This document shows, piece by piece, positions 8,266 to 16,314 of a stretch of 36,018 bases of DNA (position 1 is its first letter; every line of letters begins with the position of its first letter). The notes under the pieces were generated by a model. That model was not told where the DNA came from. It worked only from the letters and a program-made list of their open reading frames with translations, and did no database searches. Origin of the DNA: Rhodospirillaceae bacterium (GTDB taxonomy: Bacteria > Pseudomonadota > Alphaproteobacteria > Rhodospirillales > Rhodospirillaceae). Position numbers and translations under genes: made by a program. The stretch spans positions 1 to 36,018 of the forward strand of contig JAFGWD010000033.1 in NCBI GenBank assembly GCA_016937315.1, read 5' to 3'.

Positions 8266-9432
8266 TCAATCCATCACAAGACGAGAAATCAAGGTATTCA
8301 GCACCATCATGCCGGATTCGGTGGCACGAAGGGCGGTCTCGTCCCCTTCCAACAGACCAAGATCAACCCATTCCTCCGCAACCTCAGCATTCAAGATCTC
8401 CCATGGATCAGAAAGGCCCCACGGCGCGAACAGTGTCGTAAAGCGGCCAAAACTCAGCCCTTCGGTGAGGCGCAACACCATCAAGACATGCTCCCGCGCA
8501 CGATCTTGAACGGTTAAGACATCGCTTTGGGGTTCGGGTGGGCCCGCCAGCCACGCGGAGGGATCCGGCGCATGGTGTGTTGCAGCAAAGCCCGCCTCCG
8601 TAGTCAGACGTCCGTGAGCTGCGGGACCAATTCCACCATAGTCGGCACCCCGCCAAATCGCCATGTTGTGGCGACATTCCGCGCCTGGTCGCGCGAAATT
8701 TGAAACCTCATAAGCTGGGCGTCCTGCGGCCGTCAGAATGTGGCGGGTTTCTTCAAAAATTGCCGCAGCGGTATCTTCATCCAGCATGGTAACACGTCCT
8801 GCTGCAACCTCGCGAGACAGCGGCGTTCCCTCTTCCACCGTCAACTGATAAACCGAAAGATGTTCCCCGGCAAAATCCAAGGCCTCGGCCAGTTCCGCCC
8901 GCCAAGACGGCAGCGTTTGCGCGGGCCGAGCGGTGATCAGATCCAGGGAAAGACGCTCAAAAATATCATGCGCCCAGGTTAGGACATGTTTCGTTTCGTC
9001 AACTGAATGCGTCCGCCCAAGACGGACCAAATCCTTTGGAAGAAAGCTTTGCGCCCCAACCGACAAACGATTGATGCCTACATCACGTAAGGCTCTCAGT
9101 CCTTTTTTGTTCACGGTTCCGGGATTGGCTTCCAGCGTAACTTCCAAACCGGCACGGGGTTCCCAGGCTTGTATTGCCGCATCAATGATCCGGCCAATTA
9201 TCATCGGCTCCGCCAGAGACGGCGTCCCACCACCGAAAAAAATCGACCCCAACTGCCGTGTGCCGGTTTTTTCCCGTAGCGCCCGAATGTCCGCCAAATA
9301 CGCCGATGCCCAAGATTCAGGATTCCAAGCCCGCGTCGGAACAAAACTGGCAAAGTCGCAGTATCCGCACTTTGACCGGCAATAGGGCCAATGCACATAA
9401 AGATGAAAGGCGGTTTCCGGCGATTCTGTCAT
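8266..9432 (-). CDS. hemW: Radical SAM heme chaperone HemW
   Basis: HemW is a radical SAM relative of coproporphyrinogen oxidase HemN that binds heme and delivers it to respiratory proteins. The text HLYVHWPYCRSKCGYCDF carries the CxxxCxxC iron-sulfur motif (C18, C22, C25 counted from ATG 9432). The single-residue spacing before CDF and the lack of the extra HemN cysteine fit HemW rather than HemN. Other motifs are FFGGGTPSL, LEANPGT, GINRLSVGAQSF and YEVSNFARPG...HNMAIWRG. Starts at 9501 (TTG), 9441 and 9432 (both ATG) are possible. 9432 gives the family N-terminus, but no start has a clear ribosome site. It follows rdgB, as in many proteobacteria. Confidence 0.94.
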   Translation of the reverse strand: MTESPETAFHLYVHWPYCRSKCGYCDFASFVPTRAWNPESWASAYLADIRALREKTGTRQLGSIFFGGGTPSLAEPMIIGRIIDAAIQAWEPRAGLEVTLEANPGTVNKKGLRALRDVGINRLSVGAQSFLPKDLVRLGRTHSVDETKHVLTWAHDIFERLSLDLITARPAQTLPSWRAELAEALDFAGEHLSVYQLTVEEGTPLSREVAAGRVTMLDEDTAAAIFEETRHILTAAGRPAYEVSNFARPGAECRHNMAIWRGADYGGIGPAAHGRLTTEAGFAATHHAPDPSAWLAGPPEPQSDVLTVQDRAREHVLMVLRLTEGLSFGRFTTLFAPWGLSDPWEILNAEVAEEWVDLGLLEGDETALRATESGMMVLNTLISRLVMD

Positions 9433-9504
9433 CGACAGCATCCATTCAAGATCATCGTCTTTATGTCCGACCAGGGAGATGAAAACGGTGTCGCATTTCA
9501 AAGT

Positions 9505-10098
9505 TTAGAAACACGCATCCAGCAACAAGCGAAAGGCTCGAGCCCGATGAGACATCGCGTGTTTTTCTGCCGGATCCATTTCTGCAAAAGTCCGCGCATC
9601 CCCAACCGGAACAAAGATTGGATCATAGCCAAAGCCCTTATCCCCACGCGGCGGAAAGGTCAGAAAACCATCAACGCGGCCTTCTAAAATCTCGCAATGC
9701 CCATCGGGCCAAGCCAAAGCCAGCGCACAAACAAAAAACGCTTCCCGATCCACAGAGTCACCCAAGGCAACGCGAATACGCTCCATGGCATGCCTAAAAT
9801 CTTTGTTCGGTCCCGCCCAACGTGCGGAGTAAATCCCTGGAGCATTCTCCAGACCGACCACACACAAGCCAGAATCATCAGCCAGTGACGGCAACCCAGA
9901 AACCTGGGCCGCCGCCACCGCTTTCAGCTTAGCGTTTTCAGCAAAGGTTTCTCCGGTTTCTTCTGGCTCCGGTAGGTTCAAAGCCCCTGCCGAGATCACC
10001 TCAACCCCACGTCCGAGCAACAAATCGCCGATTTCCGCAACTTTGCCCGTGTTATGGCTGGCAATAACCAGTTTTTCGCCAGAGAAATGCCGCACCAT
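9505..10098 (-). CDS. rdgB: RdgB/HAM1 dITP/XTP pyrophosphatase
   Basis: A nucleotide-pool sanitiser that hydrolyses dITP, ITP and XTP to monophosphates and so keeps deaminated purines out of DNA and RNA. Motifs of the HAM1 family are visible: LVIASHNTGKVAEI at the N-terminus, SLADDSGLCVVGLENAPGIYSARWAG with the metal-binding acidic residues, GFGYDPIFVP, and SHRARAF near the C-terminus. Its 197 residues are the normal length. It lies 5 bp after rph, and hemW follows it, so rph-rdgB-hemW is probably one transcript. Confidence 0.96.
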   Translation of the reverse strand: MVRHFSGEKLVIASHNTGKVAEIGDLLLGRGVEVISAGALNLPEPEETGETFAENAKLKAVAAAQVSGLPSLADDSGLCVVGLENAPGIYSARWAGPNKDFRHAMERIRVALGDSVDREAFFVCALALAWPDGHCEILEGRVDGFLTFPPRGDKGFGYDPIFVPVGDARTFAEMDPAEKHAMSHRARAFRLLLDACF

Positions 10099-10103
10099 AG
10101 AAA

Positions 10104-10826
10104 TCAGCCTCCAAGCCCGAGAACCTGCTTTTGCTTTTGCACCAACTCCGTCACGCCTTTGCGTGCAAGGTCCAGCATCTGCATAAACTGGTCCTGGCTA
10201 AAGGGGTCCGCCTCTGCTGTGCCCTGAATCTCAACAATGCCGCCACTTCCGGTCAGAACGAAGTTGGAATCAACATCGGCATTGGAATCCTCGGCATAAT
10301 CGAGATCTAGAACCGCCGCACCCTTATAAATGCCGCAAGACACCGCCGCGACGTAATCCTTTAACGGAATCGTCGGCAGCATGCCCATGCCGCGCAATTT
10401 CTGAAACGCCAAGAACAAGGCCACATAGCCACCGGTAATCGAAGCGGTACGGGTGCCACCATCGGCCTGGATAACATCGCAATCAACCTTGATCGACAAT
10501 TCGCCCATGGCCTTCAAGTCTGCCACCGCTCGCAAGGATCGTCCGATCAAACGCTGAATTTCATGCGTGCGCCCACTTTGCCCGCCTCGTGCTGCTTCAC
10601 GGTTCATACGGTCATGAGTGGCGCGTGGCAGCATACCATATTCCGCCGTAATCCAACCACGGCCACTGTTCCGCATCCAAGACGGCACTCGATCTTCGAC
10701 GGTGGCTGTGCACAACACATGGGTATCGCCAAACTTGACGAGGCAAGACCCTTCGGCATGCTTGTTAACGTTGGTTTCAAGAACGATGGTACGCAGGGCG
10801 TCGAAGGCCCGACCAGAGGGGCGCAT
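10104..10826 (-). CDS. rph: Ribonuclease PH
   Basis: A phosphate-dependent 3'-5' exoribonuclease that trims tRNA 3' ends. The protein begins MRPSGRAFDALR (family RPxGR). It shows WITAEYGMLPRATHDR, the phosphate-binding RLIGRSLRAV, the catalytic region VDCDVIQADGGTRTASITGG, and the C-terminal VEIQGTAEADPFSQDQF. ATG at 10826 has AGGA 8 nt upstream and gives 240 residues, the normal length. The frame reaches 10895, but that extension has no family match. The divergent hrcA gene lies upstream, and the intergenic DNA contains an 8-bp inverted repeat at 10864-10885. Confidence 0.97.
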   Translation of the reverse strand: MRPSGRAFDALRTIVLETNVNKHAEGSCLVKFGDTHVLCTATVEDRVPSWMRNSGRGWITAEYGMLPRATHDRMNREAARGGQSGRTHEIQRLIGRSLRAVADLKAMGELSIKVDCDVIQADGGTRTASITGGYVALFLAFQKLRGMGMLPTIPLKDYVAAVSCGIYKGAAVLDLDYAEDSNADVDSNFVLTGSGGIVEIQGTAEADPFSQDQFMQMLDLARKGVTELVQKQKQVLGLGG

Positions 10827-10863
10827 GAACAGCTTCCTTTTTCTAAATGAAATTTTATTGTCC

Positions 10864-10885
10864 CTTGGGATGTACCTATCCCAAG
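10864..10885. promoter_or_regulatory. Inverted repeat between rph and hrcA
   Basis: CTTGGGAT-GTACCT-ATCCCAAG is a perfect 8-bp inverted repeat with a 6-base centre. It lies 38 bp upstream of the rph start and 131 bp upstream of the likely hrcA start. It could be an operator for either gene or a hairpin in the rph leader. It does not match the CIRCE element bound by HrcA (TTAGCACTC-N9-GAGTGCTAA). Confidence 0.45.
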
Positions 10886-10994
10886 ACCAAAACACAAGGT
10901 CGGCGATGCCCTGCCTTCAAAGCTTTCCCTTTCGCGCACTTTGCACTAAGTGATGAAAGAGAGCCTTAACCCCCAAGATCGGTTGTGCGCCATC

Positions 10995-12059
10995 ATGAGC
11001 GAGACCTCTCCCACGGCAAATTCGCCGGTGAAACAATTAAACGATCGTTCACGCGAGGTTTTTCGCCTGATTGTCGACTCCTATGTTGAAACCGGGGAGC
11101 CGGTAGGGTCACGCACTCTCTCGGCACGCCTGTCACAACCCTTGTCTTCTGCCAGCATCCGCTCCGTAATGGCTGACCTGGAAGCCATGGGCCTGATTTA
11201 TGCCCCGCACACATCGGCCGGACGACTGCCAACCGAAGCCGGTTTGCGTTTCTTTGTCTCTGGCCTTATGGAAATTGGTCATCTGGATCCCAACGAACGC
11301 GATTTGATCGAAGCCCGCTGTCACCAAAGTGGCCACGATTTCGCAGCCGCCCTAGAGGGCACGACATCTTTGTTGTCGGGGTTGTCACGATGTGCTGGCT
11401 TGGTCTTTGCCCCAAAGGCCGAAGCCCCCTTAAAACACGTGGAGTTTGTGGCTCTGGCTGATGGCCGCGCTTTGGTCGTGACCGTCAACCGTGATGGTCT
11501 GGTGGAAAATCGCATCATTTCCATACCCAATGATCTTCCACCATCGGTTTTGACCGAAGCCACAAATTATCTAAACGCTCACATCGGCGGCCGGTCGATG
11601 ACCGAAGCCCGCACCCGTATTCTCACTGAGCTGGACCATCATCGTAGCGAAATCGACGTTCTCACCAAAAAGGTTGTGGAGGATGGCCTTGCTGTTTGGG
11701 GGGGAGAGCCCAAAAACGGGGCTTTGATTGTGCGAGGCCAGGCCAATTTACTGCAAGATGTCCATGCCTTAGACGAATTGGAACGTATTCGCGCTCTGTT
11801 CGAGGCGTTAGAGGCCAAAGAACGGATGCTTTCTCTTCTGGATATTGCAAATCAGGCCGAAGGCGTACAAATCTTCATTGGTTCCGACAATCCATTGTTC
11901 GAAGTTTCCGGTTCATCGCTGATTGTTGCGCCGTTCCGATCGACTTCGGAAAAGATTGTTGGTGCAATAGGGGTGGTCGGACCGACGCGTCTGAATTATG
12001 GTCGCATCATCCCGCTCGTGGACTTCACTGCCAAGGTTCTGACGCGCCTGATCGGCTGA
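10995..12059 (+). CDS. hrcA: Heat-inducible transcription repressor HrcA
   Basis: HrcA represses heat-shock chaperone operons by binding CIRCE operators, and its activity depends on GroEL. The N-terminal winged-helix region is clear: LNDRSREVFRLIVDSYVETGEPVGSRTLS, then SSASIRSVMADLEAMGLIYAPHTSAGRLPTEAGLRFFV. The C-terminal half contains the GAF-like and dimerisation text typical of the family (VEFVALADGRALVVTVNRDGLVENRII, IFIGSDNP, GAIGVVGPTRLNYGRIIPLV). ATG at 10995 gives 354 residues, while an upstream GTG/ATG at 10950/10953 would add 14-15. Neither has a strong ribosome site. It runs directly into grpE, the usual alphaproteobacterial hrcA-grpE pair. Confidence 0.96.
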   Translation: MSETSPTANSPVKQLNDRSREVFRLIVDSYVETGEPVGSRTLSARLSQPLSSASIRSVMADLEAMGLIYAPHTSAGRLPTEAGLRFFVSGLMEIGHLDPNERDLIEARCHQSGHDFAAALEGTTSLLSGLSRCAGLVFAPKAEAPLKHVEFVALADGRALVVTVNRDGLVENRIISIPNDLPPSVLTEATNYLNAHIGGRSMTEARTRILTELDHHRSEIDVLTKKVVEDGLAVWGGEPKNGALIVRGQANLLQDVHALDELERIRALFEALEAKERMLSLLDIANQAEGVQIFIGSDNPLFEVSGSSLIVAPFRSTSEKIVGAIGVVGPTRLNYGRIIPLVDFTAKVLTRLIG

Positions 12060-12102
12060 CCTCTTGGCGCATCCGATTACATATGTAGAGACTGTCAACA
12101 CG

Positions 12103-12708
12103 ATGAACGAGACTCCCGAAGAAAACATCCACCCAGAAACCCCACAGCCGGATATCGCTGAGGCTCCGCAACAGCCCTTGCCCGACGAAAAAATCGCCGC
12201 GCTAGAGGCTGAAGTTGCCAAGCTAAAGGATGCCTATATCCGCGCCCATGCCGAGATGGAAAATGTTCGTAAGCGTGCGGCAACAGAAATTGAAAATCGC
12301 TCCCGCTTTGCGATTCAAGCCTTTGCCAACGATGTCCTGACGGTTGCCGACAACTTGCAACGAGCCCTGTCCGCCGTACCCGAAGGTGCCGTTATAGACG
12401 AGACCGTCAAGAATCTGGTGGTTGGCCTGGAAATGACCGAAAAGGGGCTTCAAGGCACCTTAGATCGCTATAATGTGCGCTTGGTTCCCGGTGTTGGTGC
12501 TCCTTTTGATCCGCATTTGCACCAGGCGGTGCAAGAAGCCGAAGATCCTTCCGTTCCGACAGGAACCATTGTCCAGGTTTTCCAACCTGGGTATGTCTTA
12601 AATGATCGCTTGTTACGCGCTGCCATGGTGGTGGTTTCGCGCGGCGGTCCGAAAGGCGAGGGCGTTGCTCCCGGTGGCCCAGGAAAGGCCATTGATACAG
12701 AAGCCTGA
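12103..12708 (+). CDS. grpE: Nucleotide exchange factor GrpE
   Basis: GrpE releases ADP from DnaK in the Hsp70 cycle. The protein has an acidic, Pro-rich disordered N-terminus and then a long helix (KIAALEAEVAKLKDAYIRAHAEMENVRKRA), the part that forms the GrpE dimer stalk. The C-terminal beta domain carries the family signature: GVGAPFDPHLHQAVQEAE and GTIVQVFQPGYVLNDRLLRAAMVVVSRG. ATG at 12103 is preferred; it gives 201 residues. It lies 43 bp after hrcA on the same strand. A strong hairpin at 12725-12755 follows. Confidence 0.97.
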   Translation: MNETPEENIHPETPQPDIAEAPQQPLPDEKIAALEAEVAKLKDAYIRAHAEMENVRKRAATEIENRSRFAIQAFANDVLTVADNLQRALSAVPEGAVIDETVKNLVVGLEMTEKGLQGTLDRYNVRLVPGVGAPFDPHLHQAVQEAEDPSVPTGTIVQVFQPGYVLNDRLLRAAMVVVSRGGPKGEGVAPGGPGKAIDTEA

Positions 12709-12724
12709 ATACCGCTTTGGCTTC

Positions 12725-12755
12725 CCGCCCGGAGGATTTCAGATCCTCCGGGCGG
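12725..12755. terminator. Hairpin terminator between grpE and dnaQ
   Basis: CCGCCCGGAGGAT-TTCAG-ATCCTCCGGGCGG is a perfect 13-bp GC-rich stem with a 5-base loop. It lies 17 bp after the grpE stop and just before the stop of the converging dnaQ gene. There is only a short T-rich tract on the + side (TTATTT). It can act as a shared terminator or transcript-end stabiliser for both genes. Confidence 0.8.
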
Positions 12756-12759
12756 TCGG

Positions 12760-13449
12760 TTATTTACCCTGTCGCCAAATCGGATTTTGTAGAGACTCCA
12801 AAAACCCTTCAAATGCTTCGGTTTCTTCCGCCGACGGATTGTGTGGCCGTGCTTCACGGAAAATCCGGTTGAGGGTTACGTGTTCCGCGCCGCTTTTGGT
12901 GTCTTTTTCGTCAACAGATGAGAAGGCCAAACCGGGTTCGCGGCCTCCACACAGTTCCAAATACACTTCGGCCAGCAGCCGCGTATCCAAAAGTGCCCCG
13001 TGCAGAGTCCGGTGCGCGTTATTGATGCCAAAACGTTGGCACAAAGCATCCAGGTTGACCCGTGCACCCGGAAATTTTTCCTGTGCAATCCGCAAGGTAT
13101 CAATAGCTCGTTCAAAGGGCAGGGGCTTCATGCGGGCACGTTTGAACTCCGCATTCAAAAATTTCATGTCGAAGGCTGCGTTGTGGATAACCAGCGGCGA
13201 ATCCCCAATGAACGTCAAAAAAGCATCGGCGATTTCGCTAAACAACGGCTTATCGGACAGAAACTCTGTTGTCAGGCCATGCACGCGGCGAGCTTCCTCC
13301 GGCATGCTGCGTAGCGGATTGACATAAACGTGATAGAATTCTTCTGTCGCTTGGTGATTGATCATCTCAACACAAGCAATTTCCACGATACGATCACCGG
13401 TATCGGGGTCCAGGCCTGTGGTTTCGGTATCCAGCGCGATTTCACGCAT
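12760..13449 (-). CDS. dnaQ: DNA polymerase III epsilon subunit (proofreading exonuclease)
   Basis: The 3'-5' proofreading exonuclease of the replicative polymerase. The DEDDh motifs are present: ExoI REIALDTETTGLDPDTGDRIVEIACVE (residues 2-28), ExoII VIHNAAFDMKFLN, and ExoIII HGALLDTRLLAEVYLEL with the catalytic His and Asp. Its 229 residues fit the family, with the C-terminal tail that contacts the alpha subunit. Its ATG follows the coaE stop directly (TGA-ATG). The ppsR-aroE-coaE-dnaQ series is a conserved left flank of the alphaproteobacterial origin. Confidence 0.97.
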   Translation of the reverse strand: MREIALDTETTGLDPDTGDRIVEIACVEMINHQATEEFYHVYVNPLRSMPEEARRVHGLTTEFLSDKPLFSEIADAFLTFIGDSPLVIHNAAFDMKFLNAEFKRARMKPLPFERAIDTLRIAQEKFPGARVNLDALCQRFGINNAHRTLHGALLDTRLLAEVYLELCGGREPGLAFSSVDEKDTKSGAEHVTLNRIFREARPHNPSAEETEAFEGFLESLQNPIWRQGK

Positions 13450-14058
13450 TCATTCGCGTCCTTTTTTGCGGCTGCGGATTTTTCTTAGGCCACGCACCAC
13501 AGCATTCCAAGCAAATCGGCGGCCCAATCCCGTGGCAATTACCACATCGGCTTGCTTCCGTTTTTTTACATCGGATAACTGACACGCACGAATGGCCGCC
13601 AGCCGATCTTCGGTCATTCCTGAGCGACGGAGCACCCGCTGTGTTTGCAGCAAACGCGGGGCAGAAACCACCCAAACCGCATGGCAACGACCCTCTCCAT
13701 GGGTTTCGTAAAGCAGGGGAATATCCAGAACCACAAGGTGACGTTTTTCTCGTCTTTGGCGCTGCATAAAGCGTCTTTCTTCATCTTTTACTAAAGGATG
13801 AAGAATGTTCTCCAGCGCCTTTAACTCTTTTGGTTCTTTGAAAACGCGAAGCCCCAAAAGATGACGGTCCACCGCGCCCTTAGCGTCCACCACACCAGGA
13901 AACCGCCCTTTAATCGCGGACACGGCACGACCCTTTGGCGCCATTAAGCGATGAACCGTGGCATCGGCGTCATGAACGGGAATGCCTAAGCGCCGCAGCA
14001 TATCCGCTGTCGTGCTTTTGCCCATAGCAATTGAGCCCGTTAACCCAATGACCCACAT
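13450..14058 (-). CDS. coaE: Dephospho-CoA kinase
   Basis: The last step of coenzyme A synthesis: phosphorylation of the 3'-OH of dephospho-CoA. The N-terminus MWVIGLTGSIAMGKSTTADMLRRLGIPVHDADA contains the P-loop and the DADxxVH substrate motif. LENILHPLV and the lid-region LVVLDIPLLYETH follow, as in the family. ATG at 14058 gives 202 residues; the frame extends upstream into the end of aroE without homology. It is 8 bp after aroE and abuts dnaQ. Confidence 0.96.
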   Translation of the reverse strand: MWVIGLTGSIAMGKSTTADMLRRLGIPVHDADATVHRLMAPKGRAVSAIKGRFPGVVDAKGAVDRHLLGLRVFKEPKELKALENILHPLVKDEERRFMQRQRREKRHLVVLDIPLLYETHGEGRCHAVWVVSAPRLLQTQRVLRRSGMTEDRLAAIRACQLSDVKKRKQADVVIATGLGRRFAWNAVVRGLRKIRSRKKGRE

Positions 14059-14066
14059 GCCGCGCC

Positions 14067-14951
14067 TCAAACATCCCGGTTGGCGAGGATAAAATCCCGT
14101 AAATCCGGCGTGACCTCGGGCATAACTCCAAACCATTGGGCAAAACCTGCACGAGCCTGATGCAGGAGCATCCCCAAACCATCTACGGTTTTCAAGCCAC
14201 GTCGCGCGGCTGCGTCCAAAAGCGGCGTTTTGAGCGGTGTATAGACAATATCGGCAACCACTGTCTTGGGCCCCAGAACATCGAGATCAAGGGATAAAGA
14301 GGAGTGCCCACACATTCCTAAAGCCGTTGCATTCACCATCAACCCAAGATCCTTGGCGTGCGATTTCCAACTTTTTTCGGTTAAGGGCAGGGGATGAATG
14401 TTTGACGTGTGATGAATCTGTAAGGAATCCGCTAAATCTTCCGCTTTTTCCACGGTTCGATTGAACACCAAAATTTCTGGAACGCCCGCATTCATCAAGG
14501 CCGCGCAGACTGCCCGTGCTGCACCACCAGCACCAACAACCGCAGCAGGACACCCTGTGGTCCACTCTGGTGCCTGATGCCTTAAGTTATCAAGAAACCC
14601 CTGGGCATCGGTATTGGTGCCGGTTATCCGTTCATCCTCACCAACAATCAAGGTGTTTACGGCCCCAATTTGACGGGCAACGTCGGTGATCTGGTCCAGA
14701 AAAGGAAGCACCGCCTCTTTGTAGGGAATGGTAACATTGGCGCCACGAAACCCAAGAGCAGGCAACCCAGCAATCGCCTCACCTAAGCGATCTGGTGATA
14801 CGGCAAGGGGAAGGTAGGCCCCATCGATGCCGTAAAGTGCGAGCCAATACCCATGAACCTTAGGTGATTGTGAATGTGCGATTGGCCAACCAATGACACC
14901 GGCCAATGCTGTTCTTCCCGTATGCGTGAGAATTGATGACAGGCTTGGCAT
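14067..14951 (-). CDS. aroE: Shikimate dehydrogenase (NADP+)
   Basis: Reduces 3-dehydroshikimate to shikimate in aromatic amino-acid synthesis. The substrate-binding domain shows VIGWPIAHSQSPKVHGYWLALYGIDGAYLPLAV and the catalytic-lysine motif GANVTIPYKEAV. The NADP-binding domain shows VVGAGGAARAVCAAL, VFNRTVEKAEDLADSL, MVNATALGM and the C-terminal GLGMLLHQARAGFAQWFG. Its 294 residues include a slightly long N-terminus before the first strand. It lies 48 bp after ppsR. In many relatives a maf gene occupies this junction, and here there is none. Confidence 0.96.
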   Translation of the reverse strand: MPSLSSILTHTGRTALAGVIGWPIAHSQSPKVHGYWLALYGIDGAYLPLAVSPDRLGEAIAGLPALGFRGANVTIPYKEAVLPFLDQITDVARQIGAVNTLIVGEDERITGTNTDAQGFLDNLRHQAPEWTTGCPAAVVGAGGAARAVCAALMNAGVPEILVFNRTVEKAEDLADSLQIHHTSNIHPLPLTEKSWKSHAKDLGLMVNATALGMCGHSSLSLDLDVLGPKTVVADIVYTPLKTPLLDAAARRGLKTVDGLGMLLHQARAGFAQWFGVMPEVTPDLRDFILANRDV

Positions 14952-14999
14952 TATCGCAAAATCCCCATAAATCTATGGATTTTCAAGGCTTGAGTATGA

Positions 15000-15839
15000 T
15001 TAAGCATCCTTCGACCGGTCTGGATATTTGGTTCGGTAAAGATCAATGATCGTCGCCGCAGCCTCCTCGATAGACCGACGTGTCATATCAATGACAGGCC
15101 AGCCCCGCCGCGCATAAATTCGTCGCGCTTCACCAACTTCTTCGGCCACATTTTCCAATTGTGCATAGCTGGTGGTTTCAGTTTGATTCATCGAACGCAA
15201 ACGATTTTGGCGAATTTCAGACAGGCTTTTCGGTTCACGTGTCAACCCAACGATTACTGGATTTTTCAAACTAGAAAGCTGCTCTGGTAGATCAATTCCT
15301 GAAACCAAAGGAACATTGGCCGCTTTGAATCCTCGATTGGCTAAATACATGCACGTTGGTGTTTTAGAGGTTCGGGAAACGCCGACCAAAACCAAATCTG
15401 CGGATTCCAAATCATCTACGGTTTGGCCATCATCATGACTGATGGTGTATTCGATTGCATCCATGCGCTTGTAATACGCTGCATCCAAAACATGCTGGCC
15501 ACCTGGACGGCCATTAATTCCTCGGCCGAGTAAGTTCGCCAAGCCCGACATCACCGGATTAAGGACCGCGATGCATGGAACCCCTAACGCATAACAACCG
15601 GTTTCCAAGGCACGGCGCACCGTTTCATCAACCACTGTGAACAAAACCAAGCCAGGGTCATTGGCAACACCTGCTAAAACCCGTTCAACTTGACCTGGTG
15701 TTCGCACCAAATACCAAAGATGTTGAATGGGTCGTGCATCAGAAAATTGAACCAGGCACGCTCGTGCCACAGTTGCAACGGTTTCCCCTGTGGAATCTGA
15801 AACAAGGTGAACGTGAAAGGCACCACTGCCATCAAGCAT
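15000..15839 (-). CDS. PEP synthetase / pyruvate phosphate dikinase regulatory protein (DUF299)
   Basis: A bifunctional kinase/pyrophosphorylase of the DUF299 family that switches phosphoenolpyruvate synthetase or pyruvate phosphate dikinase on and off by ADP-dependent phosphorylation. The N-terminus FHVHLVSDSTGETVATVARA and the nucleotide loop DLVLVGVSRTSKTPTCMYLANRGFKAANVPLV are diagnostic. C-terminal RRIYARRGWPVIDMTRRSIEEAAATI also fits. ATG at 15839 has AGGA 8 nt upstream and gives 279 residues; the frame continues upstream into oriC without homology. This is the homologue of Rickettsia RP001, which flanks the alphaproteobacterial origin opposite hemE. Confidence 0.93.
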   Translation of the reverse strand: MLDGSGAFHVHLVSDSTGETVATVARACLVQFSDARPIQHLWYLVRTPGQVERVLAGVANDPGLVLFTVVDETVRRALETGCYALGVPCIAVLNPVMSGLANLLGRGINGRPGGQHVLDAAYYKRMDAIEYTISHDDGQTVDDLESADLVLVGVSRTSKTPTCMYLANRGFKAANVPLVSGIDLPEQLSSLKNPVIVGLTREPKSLSEIRQNRLRSMNQTETTSYAQLENVAEEVGEARRIYARRGWPVIDMTRRSIEEAAATIIDLYRTKYPDRSKDA

Positions 15840-16314
15840 AAGGATTTTCCTGGGTTTATCTAGTCGGCAGGAGCCGATGAGGAAATGACAGATTACCCTG
15901 GATAACTTTATTGAACAACATGTGGACAAACTGTGGATGATTTTCCTGATATCGCTGATATCCAGATTCTACCCCGGATCCAATTATATCGCACACATCG
16001 TTTTCCCAAGTGACTTTGACGGATTGATAAACCGGGAATCACAGGGATATGTCACAAACACAAGAGCCTTTATCCTCTTTATTCACAATCTGTGGATAAT
16101 TTTATTCCTTATTTATTTCAATGTTTTAACGGTTTTATACCCTGTGTTTTTCCAGTTATAGTGAACAGGTTTTTCATTTCAAGGCCTTCCTGTGGACACC
16201 TCCGTGGATCATAATGTATCCCCATGATTCGCCTCACAACCACTACAACCACCTTTTAAATAAAGCTTTTAAGTTTAAGTAGAACAAAGGCCATTCGTAG
16301 GGAGCACCCTTTTC
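15840..16314. other. Chromosomal replication origin (oriC)
   Basis: This 475-bp non-coding gap lies between ppsR and hemE, the layout of mapped origins in Caulobacter crescentus and Rickettsia. It contains several DnaA-box-like sites: TGTGGACAA (15921-15929), TGTGGATGA (15932-15940), TTATTCACA (16079-16087), TGTGGATAA (16091-16099), TGTGGACAC (16191-16199) and CGTGGATCA (16203-16211). An AT-rich tract follows the central pair (about 16097-16142) and is a candidate unwinding element. Paired GATATC sites lie at 15949-15963. GANTC sites occur at 15965, 16036 and 16226. Strand composition changes here: + is C-rich to the left and G-rich to the right. The hemE promoter must also lie in the right part. 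Activity is inferred, not shown. Confidence 0.85.
16079..16099. promoter_or_regulatory. Inverted pair of DnaA boxes
   Basis: TTATTCACA and TGTGGATAA stand in opposite orientation, 3 bp apart. The second is the perfect complement of the consensus box TTATCCACA; the first fits TTATNCACA. Together they make a near-palindrome next to the AT-rich tract, the strongest DnaA-binding candidate in the origin. Confidence 0.8.

Noticed and set aside
10827..10994. CIRCE operator upstream of hrcA-grpE
   Set aside because: No TTAGCACTC-N9-GAGTGCTAA match was found; only the unrelated CTTGGGAT repeat is present.
15922..16161. 79-codon open frame inside the ppsR-hemE gap
   Set aside because: It runs across the DnaA boxes and AT-rich tract, has no ribosome site and looks like translated origin DNA.
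16255..16278. CtrA sites (TTAA-N7-TTAA) near the hemE promoter
   Set aside because: TTAA motifs occur but the spacing is 9 instead of 7 in an AT-rich tract, so the match is not convincing.
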